Below are positions 16,616 through 24,452 of a stretch of 64,000 bases of DNA, piece by piece (within the stretch, counting starts at the first letter, position 1; each line of letters opens with the position of its first letter). The notes under the pieces were generated by a model. The model had not been told where the DNA came from and searched no databases. It was given only the letters and a program-made list of their open reading frames with translations. Made by a program: the position numbers and the translations under genes. The stretch is from Ectopseudomonas composti (GTDB taxonomy: Bacteria; Pseudomonadota; Gammaproteobacteria; Pseudomonadales; Pseudomonadaceae): positions 93,460 through 157,459 of the forward strand of contig NZ_LSSW01000032.1 of assembly GCF_001567565.1 (NCBI RefSeq), given 5' to 3'.

Positions 16616-17356
16616 ATGCCGCCGTTCGACCTCTCCTTTCTGCAACGCCTGCCGTGGCTGCGAACGCACCGCCGTTGCCAGCTGTGCGACGATCCGACGG
16701 ACCACCCCACACACGCGATCTGCACCGCCTGCGAGACCGAACTGCCGTGGCTCGGTGCACATTGCCAGGTCTGCGCCGTGCCATTGCCGGCAGCGGGCAT
16801 GATCTGCGGCGCCTGCCAGCACAAGCTGCCAAGCTTCAGCCGCGTGGAAGCGCCCTGGCGCTATGCCTTCCCCGTGGACAACCTGATCACCCGCTTCAAG
16901 CACCAGGCGCAATGGCCACAGGGGCGTCTGCTCGCCGAGCTACTGGCCGAACACCTGCGCCACGCGTTCGATGAAGGACTGCCCCGTCCCCAGGCGCTGC
17001 TGCCGGTGCCGCTGGCTCGCAAGCGCCAGCGGCGGCGCGGTTTCAATCAGGCGCAGATGCTCGCCGGCTGGCTCGGCGCCAGCCTCGATCTGCCAGTGCA
17101 ACCTGACTGGCTGCTGCGCCGCGTCGATACGCCAGCGCAGCAGGGCCTGGATGCGGCAACGCGCAAACGCAATCTGCGCCAGGCCTTCAGCCTTGAACTG
17201 CAAGCCAGGGTCAGCGGCGCCCACCTGGCGTTGGTCGACGATGTGCTCACCACCGGCGCCACGGCAGGCGTACTCGCCCACCTGCTGCGTCGTGCCGGCG
17301 CGCTGCGCGTCGACGTCTATTGCCTGGCCCGCACGCCACGGCCGGGCGATGGCTGA
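16616..17356 (+). CDS. ComF family phosphoribosyltransferase-like protein
   Basis: ComF-family protein of 246 residues. The N-terminus holds a double zinc ribbon (CQLCDD, CTACETE, CQVC, CGACQ). The C-terminal phosphoribosyltransferase fold has LLPVPLARKRQRRRGFNQA and the PRPP loop ALVDDVLTTGAT near residue 205. ComF acts with the ComFA helicase in DNA uptake in naturally competent bacteria; in pseudomonads (GntX/ComF) its role is less clear, with links to carbon uptake and competence. In PAO1 a homologue lies in the same bio-modE stretch. No competence gene is adjacent. Confidence 0.87.
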   Translation: MPPFDLSFLQRLPWLRTHRRCQLCDDPTDHPTHAICTACETELPWLGAHCQVCAVPLPAAGMICGACQHKLPSFSRVEAPWRYAFPVDNLITRFKHQAQWPQGRLLAELLAEHLRHAFDEGLPRPQALLPVPLARKRQRRRGFNQAQMLAGWLGASLDLPVQPDWLLRRVDTPAQQGLDAATRKRNLRQAFSLELQARVSGAHLALVDDVLTTGATAGVLAHLLRRAGALRVDVYCLARTPRPGDG

Positions 17357-17417
17357 CTTGACGCGCCAGGCGCAGTCGCGCACCTTGCCCAGCATCCTTC
17401 CTGGCCATGCCTGAATC

Positions 17418-18182
17418 ATGTCGCAGCTCGATCCCCTCGCCCAATTGCTCAGCCGCCGTCCGAAACGCCTGGCCCTGCTCGAGCAGATCGCCGAACAAGG
17501 CTCCATCACCCGCGCCGCCAAGGCCGCCGGGCTGAGCTACAAGGCCGCCTGGGACGCTATCGACGAGTTGAACAATCTCTCGGAGCAGCCCCTGGTCAGC
17601 CGCAGCGTCGGCGGCAAGGGCGGCGGCGGCGCACGTCTGACCGCGGCCGGTGAGCGCCTGCTGGCCTTGCAGCAACGCCTGCAGGCGCTACAGGTGCAGC
17701 TGCTGCAGGCCGCCGGAGACGATGCCGACCTGCAACTGCTTGGCCGCCTGATGCTGCGTACCAGTGCGCGCAACCAGCTGACCGGCCGCGTGCGCGCGAT
17801 TCACGCCCACGGACACAACGACCTGATCGATATCGAGCTGCCGGGCGGCGGCCACCTGCAGGCGCAGATCACCCATGACAGCACCGAGAACCTGCAACTG
17901 AGCGAAGGCAGCAGCGTGGTCGCCCTGATCAAGGCTGGCTGGCTGGAGCTGCAGCCACTGCAGGCTGTCCTCCCCGAAAAGCACAACGGTCTCGAAGGCC
18001 GCATCGAACAGATTCTGCCGGCCAGCGACGGCCCCAGCGACGTGCGCATCGGCCTGCCCGGTGGCCAGACCCTGTGCGCGCATATCGAGCCCGCACGACT
18101 GACTCAGCTGAACCTGCAAACGGGCGACCCGGTGCGTGCGCAGTTCGCCGCCAGCCAGGTATTGCTCGGCACTCAGCTATAG
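17418..18182 (+). CDS. modE: Molybdate-responsive transcriptional regulator ModE
   Basis: A 254-residue regulator made of a winged helix-turn-helix (GSITRAAKAAGLSYKAAWDAI, about residues 28-48, with the ModE-typical SRSVGGKGGGG) and two TOBE/MOP repeats (about 122-185 and 190-254; SARNQLTGRVRAI, NGLEGRIEQI). Molybdate bound by the TOBE pair normally converts ModE into a repressor of modABC and an activator of molybdoenzymes. No modABC genes are in the window, so it acts elsewhere. It follows comF by 61 bases and may be read through from it. Confidence 0.88.
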   Translation: MSQLDPLAQLLSRRPKRLALLEQIAEQGSITRAAKAAGLSYKAAWDAIDELNNLSEQPLVSRSVGGKGGGGARLTAAGERLLALQQRLQALQVQLLQAAGDDADLQLLGRLMLRTSARNQLTGRVRAIHAHGHNDLIDIELPGGGHLQAQITHDSTENLQLSEGSSVVALIKAGWLELQPLQAVLPEKHNGLEGRIEQILPASDGPSDVRIGLPGGQTLCAHIEPARLTQLNLQTGDPVRAQFAASQVLLGTQL

Positions 18183-18267
18183 CGTGTGTGCACGGCAACC
18201 CGGGTTACGCCCGCCCTAGGCTTCGCACAAGTCGGTAGACTGAGCGCCCCCTCACGCGGAGCTGTTC

Positions 18268-19242
18268 ATGAGCCATCCTTTTTCCACCCTCACTCCGGAT
18301 CTGGTGCTCGATGCCGTGGAGAGCCTCGGCTATCTTAGCGATGCCCGCGTATTGGCCCTCAACAGCTACGAGAACCGCGTCTATCAGGTGGGTATCGAGG
18401 GCGAAACGCCGCTGATCGCCAAGTTCTACCGACCGGACCGCTGGAGCGATGCGGCAATCCGCGAGGAACACAGCTTCAGCGCCGAACTGGCCGAGCATGA
18501 AGTCCCGGTGGTGGCGCCGCTGGTACGCGATGGCGAGACGCTGTTCGAGCACGGTGACTTCCGCTTTGCCCTGTTCCCGCGCCGGGGCGGCCGTGCGCCG
18601 GAGCCGGGCAACCTCGACCAACTGTACCGCCTTGGCCAGTTGCTCGGGCGCATGCACGCCATCGGCGCCAGCCGCCCCTTCCTGCACCGCGAGACCCTGG
18701 CGGTGGCCAACTTCGGGCATGCCGCCCTGGCCTCCCTGCTCGACGGCGGTTTCGTGCCGCGCAGCCTGCTGCCAGCCTACGAGTCGGTAGCACGCGATCT
18801 GCTCAAACGCCTCGACGAGTTGTTCGCACGCGTGCGCTACCAGCCGATTCGCCTGCATGGTGATTGTCACCCCGGCAACCTGCTGCACCGCGACGACGCC
18901 TTCCACATGGTCGATCTCGATGACTGCAGGATGGGGCCGGCGGTGCAGGACCTGTGGATGATGCTGGCTGGCGAACGCCATGAACGCCTCGGCCAGCTGG
19001 CCGAGCTGGTCGATGGCTATCAGGAGTTCCATGACTTCGCCGCCCGCGAGCTGCCGTTGATCGAAGGCCTGCGCGCCCTGCGCCTGATGCACCACAGCGC
19101 CTGGATTGCACGGCGCTGGGACGATCCGGCGTTCCCCCTGGCCTTCCCCTGGTTTGCCGGCGAGCGCTACTGGGGTGACCAGATTCTCGCCCTGCGCGAG
19201 CAACTTGCTGCGCTGGACGAAGAGCCGCTGCGCCTGTTCTGA
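18268..19242 (+). CDS. srkA: Stress response Ser/Thr kinase SrkA (YihE/RdoA)
   Basis: An APH/choline-kinase-fold protein kinase of 324 residues. YihE/SrkA protects cells against envelope and oxidative stress-induced death in enterobacteria. Seen are the ATP-binding part with ALNSYENRVYQV and IAKFYRPDRW, the catalytic loop HGDCHPGNLL near residue 195, and the metal-binding DLDDC. GGAG lies before the ATG. It is followed by REP-like sequence. In E. coli the gene is coupled to dsbA; here it is beside modE and rarD, as is usual in pseudomonads. Confidence 0.88.
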   Translation: MSHPFSTLTPDLVLDAVESLGYLSDARVLALNSYENRVYQVGIEGETPLIAKFYRPDRWSDAAIREEHSFSAELAEHEVPVVAPLVRDGETLFEHGDFRFALFPRRGGRAPEPGNLDQLYRLGQLLGRMHAIGASRPFLHRETLAVANFGHAALASLLDGGFVPRSLLPAYESVARDLLKRLDELFARVRYQPIRLHGDCHPGNLLHRDDAFHMVDLDDCRMGPAVQDLWMMLAGERHERLGQLAELVDGYQEFHDFAARELPLIEGLRALRLMHHSAWIARRWDDPAFPLAFPWFAGERYWGDQILALREQLAALDEEPLRLF

Positions 19243-19563
19243 GGATTCGTGCGGGTGACACGCGACACCGCAGCTCCCGGATTGCATCAGGGCTACGCGA
19301 CTGCGCGCAGTGCCGCCCAGCCGCTCCTGCAGGTGTTCACCTGCCCGGTAGGAGCGGCTTCAGCCGCGATGCTTTCCGCTCCAGGCCCCGGATTAGATCC
19401 AGGCTACTCACCGACTGCAGAAACCCCGCCGACCGATACAGTTACGCATACCTCGTAAAGTTTTCCTTACAACTTCGCCAGCGCTTCGGTATACAAAAAA
19501 ACTGAACGAACAGACAAGCCTGGGACCAGAGCGCTAGAATTTCGCGACAACCGTTAGCAAGCT
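19243..19563. other. Gene-free spacer with REP-like sequences
   Basis: A stretch of 321 bases between srkA and the palindromic element. It has a single CCCGGATTGCATCAGGGCTAC unit near 19278, a long hairpin at 19320-19358, a degenerate GATTAGATCCAGGCTAC unit near 19392, and then a more AT-rich segment. No coding sequence is supported. Confidence 0.6.
19320..19358. repeat. REP-like hairpin downstream of srkA
   Basis: Outer arms GCCGCTCCT / AGGAGCGGC and inner arms GCAGGTG / CACCTGC with a two-base loop. The GTAGGAGCGGCTTCAGCCGCGA part recurs near 46549. It may also act as a terminator for srkA, although no T-run follows. Confidence 0.55.
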
Positions 19564-19737
19564 GTTGAAAAACCACCTGCGTTGTCATTGCTGCGTTAAA
19601 AACAGGCTCATGCGCAAGTCCGATCAGAATGCTCACTTACAACGCCTAAAGTCGGACGCGCCCCCCGGTCGTTTCTCGCCTGTTTTTGCAGGGCCGCCAT
19701 CGGTGTTGCGCCGGCTGCCTCGCCTACGTTTTTCAAC
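19564..19737. mobile_element. Nested-palindrome element upstream of rarD (possible MITE-like repeat)
   Basis: Three nested inverted repeats share one centre: GTTGAAAAAC/GTTTTTCAAC (19564-19573 and 19728-19737), AAAAACAGGC/GCCTGTTTTT (19598-19607 and 19678-19687) and GTCCGA/TCGGAC (19618-19623 and 19652-19657). This is the architecture of a non-coding palindromic repeat of about 175 bases. It ends about 30 bases before the rarD start, so the rarD leader lies in or against it. Mobility and copy number cannot be judged here. Confidence 0.5.
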
Positions 19738-19768
19738 GGTTCGCCACCTGCCTAACCAAGGATTCTCG

Positions 19769-20662
19769 ATGGCTACCGCCAACCCGCAACGCGGGTACGT
19801 TCTGGGCCTTACCGCCTACATCATCTGGGGCCTGTTCCCGCTCTACTTCAAAGCCCTGCAGAGCGTGCCGGCGATGGAAATCATCGTGCATCGCGTGCTC
19901 TGGTCGGCCCTGTTCGGCGGCCTGCTTTTGCTCGTCTGGAAGCACCCCGGCTGGTGGCGCGAACTGCGCGAAAACCCCAAACGCCTGGCGGTCCTGGCCG
20001 GCTGCGGCCTGCTGATCGCGACCAACTGGCTGGTATACGTCTGGGCGGTAAACAACGACCGCATGCTCGAAGCCAGCCTGGGCTACTACATCAACCCGTT
20101 GATCAACGTACTGCTCGGGCTGCTGATCCTCGGTGAGCGCCTGCGTCGCTTGCAGTGGCTGGCCGTTGGCCTGGCTGCGCTGGGTGTGCTGCAGCAACTG
20201 TGGCAGGCCGGTAGCCTGCCCTGGGTGTCGCTGGTGCTGGCGCTGAGCTTCGGCTTCTACGGCCTGATCCGCAAACAGGCGCCCGTGGCTGCGCTGCCCG
20301 GGCTGGTGGTGGAGACCTGGCTGCTGGTGCCGGTGGCATTGGTCTGGCTGGCCCTGCACCCGACGGCGATGAGCAGCCAGGCGAGCTTCTGGACCAGCAG
20401 CGAAGCACTGTGGTTGGCGGCAGCCGGGCCGATCACCCTGGTTCCGCTGGTGTGCTTCAACGCCGCGGCGCGGCATCTGCCCTACACCACGCTGGGTTTT
20501 CTGCAGTACCTGGCACCGACCCTGGTGCTGCTGCAGGCCGTCCTGTTGTTCGATGAACATTTCTCGCCCAGCACCCTGCTGGCCTTCGCCTGCATCTGGG
20601 CCGGGCTTTTTGTATACAGCCTGGATATCTGGCTGAATCTGCGCAAGCGCTCGACGCTGTAA
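19769..20662 (+). CDS. rarD: EamA family permease RarD
   Basis: A drug/metabolite-superfamily exporter-type membrane protein of 297 residues with about ten transmembrane segments and two EamA repeats. Family signatures are GYVLGLTAYIIWGLFPLYFK at the start, HRVLWS, NWLVYVWAVNN and SLGYYINPL. The natural substrate is unknown (the name comes from chloramphenicol resistance). The ATG at 19769 has AAGGA seven bases before; the longer frame runs back into the palindromic element and is rejected. Confidence 0.92.
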   Translation: MATANPQRGYVLGLTAYIIWGLFPLYFKALQSVPAMEIIVHRVLWSALFGGLLLLVWKHPGWWRELRENPKRLAVLAGCGLLIATNWLVYVWAVNNDRMLEASLGYYINPLINVLLGLLILGERLRRLQWLAVGLAALGVLQQLWQAGSLPWVSLVLALSFGFYGLIRKQAPVAALPGLVVETWLLVPVALVWLALHPTAMSSQASFWTSSEALWLAAAGPITLVPLVCFNAAARHLPYTTLGFLQYLAPTLVLLQAVLLFDEHFSPSTLLAFACIWAGLFVYSLDIWLNLRKRSTL

Positions 20663-20840
20663 ACGGCTGGTGCGCCATGCGCACCGGCGTAAAGAAGGCG
20701 CTGAGCAGAAAATGCTCAACCATGCCCAGGCCGCGTCAGCCCTGAGGCAGCACCCGTCACCCCCGGCTTATCCACAGATCCATCCCCGGCATTTGTGCAC
20801 AAGCCCTTGATCCCGCTGATTTTTTGCTCAGATATGGAAA

Positions 20841-20872
20841 AGCCCCGGGGCGCTAGGCAGTGCGCCGGGGCT
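20841..20872. terminator. Hairpin terminator between rarD and the ACT-domain gene
   Basis: Arms AGCCCCGGGGCGC and GCGCCGGGGCT pair with a two-base bulge. The minus-strand reading ends in GCTTTTCC, so it mainly terminates the leftward ACT-domain transcript. Confidence 0.65.
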
Positions 20873-20913
20873 CCCCAGCTTACTCACAGGCTGATCCACG
20901 CCTGCCGTGGATA

Positions 20914-21432
20914 TCAGTCCTCGGCGCGCAGATTCAGCTCCACCATCAGATCATCGGCCAGGGTTTCCAGACGCGCCTGCAGCTGCTCCAGGGCCAAGGT
21001 CTCCGGCACGGCCAGCAGCGCTTCGGCGGTGAACAGCAACTCGCCGCTCATCGGCGCTGGTGACACCTCGGTGAGCAGGCTCTCCAGGTTGACGCCCTGC
21101 TCTGCCAGCACACGGGTGATGTCACGAACGATGCCCGGCCGATCATTACCCACCAGCTCCAGGCGAATCGCGGTGAAGCGCCCACCCGGCTCACTGCCAC
21201 TGGCCGCCAGCTGCACACGAATGCCCTGCGCGCTGAGGGCTTCGAGTTCCTTGATCAGGCCGCCATGGGCCTCGGCCGGCACATCCACTCGCACGATCCC
21301 GGCGAACTGCCCGGCCATGCGCGCCATGCGACTCTCCAGCCAGTTGCCGCCATGATTCGCGACACAGCCGGCCAGACGCTCGACCAGGCCGGCTTGGTCC
21401 TCGGCAATCACCGTCAGTACCAGATGATCCAT
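20914..21432 (-). CDS. GcvR-like protein with two ACT domains
   Basis: A 172-residue regulator-type protein made of two ACT domains: residues about 4-75 (LTVIAEDQAGLVERLAGCV) and 90-165 (LELVGNDRPGIVRDITRVLAEQGVN). It has no DNA-binding domain. Related GcvR proteins bind glycine and antagonise GcvA in controlling glycine cleavage. No gcv gene is near, so whether this one acts on glycine cleavage is open. It is followed by a terminator, and the acetyltransferase gene lies 34 bases upstream on the same strand. Confidence 0.8.
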   Translation of the reverse strand: MDHLVLTVIAEDQAGLVERLAGCVANHGGNWLESRMARMAGQFAGIVRVDVPAEAHGGLIKELEALSAQGIRVQLAASGSEPGGRFTAIRLELVGNDRPGIVRDITRVLAEQGVNLESLLTEVSPAPMSGELLFTAEALLAVPETLALEQLQARLETLADDLMVELNLRAED

Positions 21433-21466
21433 GTACTACCTCACTCGTTCACAGGGTTCGAAAAGG

Positions 21467-21916
21467 TCAGCCGCGTAGCGACAACCAATAGGTGAAGAAC
21501 TGTTCGTCACGCACGTAACCAAGTCGCTCATAAAGGCTCTGGCCGGCCAGGTTGGTTTTCGCCGTTTCCAGCTGCAGACCGCAGGCGCCGGCCGCCTCGG
21601 CAAACGCGCGAGCGGCATTCATTAGCGCCTCGCCAATGCCTGAGCGGCGCGCGTTTTCGTCGACATACAGATCACTGAGCAGCCAAGCCGGTTCCAGCGC
21701 CAACGACGACTGAAACGGATAGAGCTGCACGAACCCCTGGGCGGCGCCCTGCTCGTCTCGGGCGATGAACAGCTGCGAATCCCCGCGCTGCAGGCGTTGC
21801 TCGAGGAAGGCGGCAATGTCCGCCTCGTCCCTCGGCACCTGATAGAAACGCAGATAGCCGGCGAACAGACGAGTGAGATCAGCGAGGTCGGCAGCAACAA
21901 CAGCGGATACCGGCAT
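21467..21916 (-). CDS. GNAT family N-acetyltransferase
   Basis: A 149-residue GNAT-fold acetyltransferase. The core shows LLSDLYVDENARRSGIGEALM, where RRSGIG is the acetyl-CoA pyrophosphate loop (Q/RxxGxG/A), and the C-terminal NLAGQSLYERLGYVRDE typical of the family. The ATG at 21916 with GGAG seven bases upstream was chosen over a 27-residue extension. The acceptor substrate is unknown. It is in line with the GcvR-like gene and divergent from glcB. Confidence 0.8.
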   Translation of the reverse strand: MPVSAVVAADLADLTRLFAGYLRFYQVPRDEADIAAFLEQRLQRGDSQLFIARDEQGAAQGFVQLYPFQSSLALEPAWLLSDLYVDENARRSGIGEALMNAARAFAEAAGACGLQLETAKTNLAGQSLYERLGYVRDEQFFTYWLSLRG

Positions 21917-22140
21917 GACAGGCTCCAGGATGGCTGAAAGGCAGTATAGGCGAGGCGGCGTAGGCCATATCGCGGCGTTTGTCAGCAGCCAAATCAATTA
22001 ATCGTGTACGTTTTTACGTATTTTATGGAACAATAGCGAACTTTTTTGAACACACAGCGTGCTTTATGTGACCGCAAATAGTCTTTTGGTCGCAGACTGA
22101 CGCAACCCCGCTGCATTTCCCCAGGATCTTGATGTAGTAT

Positions 22141-22184
22141 GCCGCGCTTTGGACTACAAGACGGAAAACCCGTCCCAAAGCGGC
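22141..22184 (+). promoter_or_regulatory. Structured leader hairpin upstream of glcB
   Basis: Outer arms GCTTTGG (22146-22152) and CCAAAGC (22075+100, i.e. 22175-22181), inner arms GACGG (22160-22164) and CCGTC (22170-22174), with an asymmetric bulge and an AAAAC loop; GCC/GGC extend the base. It is 35 bases before the glcB start and follows a TAGTAT -10-like box. No known riboswitch class is recognised. Confidence 0.45.
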
Positions 22185-22218
22185 TATTGAGTAGAGCTCA
22201 GAGAGAGTGAGGCAAGTG

Positions 22219-24396
22219 ATGACTGAACGCGTTCAAGTCGGCGGCCTGCAGGTCGCCAAAGCCCTGTACGACTTCGTGAACAACGAAGCCATTCCCGGTA
22301 CCGGCCTCGCTGCCGACAAGTTCTGGGCCGGTGCCGCTGCGGTCATCAAGGACCTGGCACCGAAGAACCGTGCCCTGCTGGCCAAGCGCGACGAGCTGCA
22401 GGCGCAGATCGATGCCTGGCACCAGGCGCGCAAGGGTCAGGCTCATGACGCGGCTGCCTACAAAGCCTTCCTGCAAGAGATCGGTTATCTGCTGCCGGAG
22501 CCGCAGGACTTCCAGGCCACCACCGCCAACGTGGACGAAGAGATCGCCCGCCTGGCCGGCCCGCAGCTGGTGGTGCCGGTGATGAACGCGCGCTTCGCTC
22601 TGAACGCTTCCAACGCCCGCTGGGGCTCGCTGTACGACGCGCTGTACGGCACCGACGTGATCAGCGAAGAGGGTGGCGCCGAGAAGGGCAAGGGCTACAA
22701 CAAGGTACGTGGCGACAAGGTCATCGCCTTCGCCCGCGCCTTCCTCGACGAAGCCGCGCCGCTGGCTGCCGGCTCGCACGTCGACTCTACCGGCTATGCC
22801 ATCGTCGACGGCCGCCTGGTCATCGCCCTCAAGGGTGGCAGCAACAGCGGCCTGCTTGACGACGCGCAACTGGTCGGCTTCCAGGGCGAGGCCAATGCGC
22901 CGATCGCCGTGCTGCTCAAGCACAACGGCCTGCACTTCGAGATTCAGATCGACGCCTCCAGTCCCATCGGCAGCACCGACGCCGCTGGCGTGAAGGACGT
23001 GCTGATGGAAGCCGCGCTGACCACCATCATGGACTGCGAAGACTCCGTCGCCGCCGTCGATGCCGACGACAAGGTCGTGGTCTACAAGAACTGGCTGGGC
23101 CTGATGAAAGGCGACCTGGCCGAGCAAGTGTCCAAGGGCGGCCAGACCTTCACCCGCACCATGAACCCGGATCGCGTCTACACCCGCCCGGACGGCTCCG
23201 AGCTGACCCTGCACGGCCGTAGCCTGCTGTTCATCCGTAACGTCGGCCACCTGATGACCAACCCGGCCATCCTCGACGCCGAAGGCAACGAGATTTCCGA
23301 GGGTATCCAGGACGCGTTGTTCACCAGCCTGATCGCGGTGCACAACCTTAACGGCAACACCAGCCGCAAGAACACCCGCACTGGCAGCGTCTACATCGTC
23401 AAGCCGAAGATGCACGGCCCGGAAGAAGTCGCCTTCACCAGCGAAATCTTCGCCCGCGTCGAGGATGTGCTGGGCCTGGCCCGCAACACCCTGAAAGTCG
23501 GCATCATGGACGAAGAGCGCCGCACCACCGTCAACCTCAAGGCGTGCATCAAGGCCGCCAGCGAGCGCGTGGTGTTCATCAACACCGGCTTCCTCGACCG
23601 CACCGGTGACGAGATCCACACCTCCATGGAAGCCGGCGCAGTGGTGCGCAAGGCCGCCATGAAGAGCGAAGCCTGGATCGGCGCCTACGAGAACAACAAC
23701 GTCGACGTCGGCCTGGCTACCGGCCTGCAGGGCCGCGCGCAGATCGGCAAGGGCATGTGGGCCATGCCCGACCTGATGGCCGCCATGCTCGAGCAGAAGA
23801 TCGCCCACCCGCTGTCCGGCGCCAACACCGCCTGGGTACCGTCGCCGACCGCCGCCACCCTGCACGCCCTGCACTACCACAAGGTCGACGTGTTCGCCCG
23901 TCAGGCCGAACTGGCCAAGCGCACCCCGGCTTCGGTGGACGACATCCTGACCATTCCGCTGGCCAAGGACACCAACTGGAGCGAAGAGGAAATCCGCAAC
24001 GAGCTGGACAACAACTCGCAAGGCATCCTCGGCTACGTGGTGCGCTGGATCGACCAGGGCGTCGGCTGCTCCAAGGTGCCGGACATCAACGATGTCGGCC
24101 TGATGGAAGACCGCGCCACCCTGCGCATCTCCAGCCAGCTGCTGGCCAACTGGCTGCGCCACGGCATCGTCAGCGAAGCGCAGGTGGTCGAAAGCCTCAA
24201 GCGCATGGCGCCGGTGGTGGATCGTCAGAACGCCGGCGATGCACTGTACCGCCCGATGGCCCCGGACTTCGACAGCAACGTCGCCTTCCAGGCCGCGCTG
24301 GAACTGGTGGTCGAAGGCAGCAAGCAGCCCAACGGCTACACCGAGCCGGTGCTGCACCGCCGCCGCCGCGAGTTCAAAGCCAAGAACGGCCTGTAA
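22219..24396 (+). CDS. glcB: Malate synthase G
   Basis: Condenses glyoxylate with acetyl-CoA to malate, serving the glyoxylate shunt and glycolate use. The 725 residues match the large monomeric isoform G and exclude the shorter isoform A. Seen are MNARFALNASNARWGSLYDALYG-type N-terminal blocks, DCEDSVAAVDADDK around residue 272, GRSLLFIRNVGHL, MDEERRTTVNL and the late NNSQGILGYVVRWIDQGVGCSKVPD. The ATG at 22219 follows GAGG; a GTG four codons earlier is less likely. It is monocistronic, with a strong terminator downstream. Confidence 0.95.
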   Translation: MTERVQVGGLQVAKALYDFVNNEAIPGTGLAADKFWAGAAAVIKDLAPKNRALLAKRDELQAQIDAWHQARKGQAHDAAAYKAFLQEIGYLLPEPQDFQATTANVDEEIARLAGPQLVVPVMNARFALNASNARWGSLYDALYGTDVISEEGGAEKGKGYNKVRGDKVIAFARAFLDEAAPLAAGSHVDSTGYAIVDGRLVIALKGGSNSGLLDDAQLVGFQGEANAPIAVLLKHNGLHFEIQIDASSPIGSTDAAGVKDVLMEAALTTIMDCEDSVAAVDADDKVVVYKNWLGLMKGDLAEQVSKGGQTFTRTMNPDRVYTRPDGSELTLHGRSLLFIRNVGHLMTNPAILDAEGNEISEGIQDALFTSLIAVHNLNGNTSRKNTRTGSVYIVKPKMHGPEEVAFTSEIFARVEDVLGLARNTLKVGIMDEERRTTVNLKACIKAASERVVFINTGFLDRTGDEIHTSMEAGAVVRKAAMKSEAWIGAYENNNVDVGLATGLQGRAQIGKGMWAMPDLMAAMLEQKIAHPLSGANTAWVPSPTAATLHALHYHKVDVFARQAELAKRTPASVDDILTIPLAKDTNWSEEEIRNELDNNSQGILGYVVRWIDQGVGCSKVPDINDVGLMEDRATLRISSQLLANWLRHGIVSEAQVVESLKRMAPVVDRQNAGDALYRPMAPDFDSNVAFQAALELVVEGSKQPNGYTEPVLHRRRREFKAKNGL

Positions 24397-24406
24397 CTCG
24401 CCAATG

Positions 24407-24435
24407 AAAAAACCGCCTCATCGAGGCGGTTTTTT
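24407..24435. terminator. Bidirectional rho-independent terminator after glcB
   Basis: Stem AACCGCCTC / GAGGCGGTT with a three-base loop, flanked by an A-run and a T-run, so it works in both directions between the convergent glcB and LtaS-like genes. Confidence 0.9.
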
Positions 24436-24452
24436 ATGCCCGGCGCCTGCCC

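Noticed and set aside
19565..19768. N-terminal extension of rarD reading back to the palindromic element
   Set aside because: The extension is basic and low-complexity, comes from the palindromic repeat and lacks a ribosome site, whereas ATG 19769 has AAGGA at the right distance.
22198..24357. Long 719-codon minus-strand frame opposite glcB
   Set aside because: High-GC codon bias keeps the opposite frame open; it has no ribosome site and is compositionally an antisense shadow of malate synthase G.
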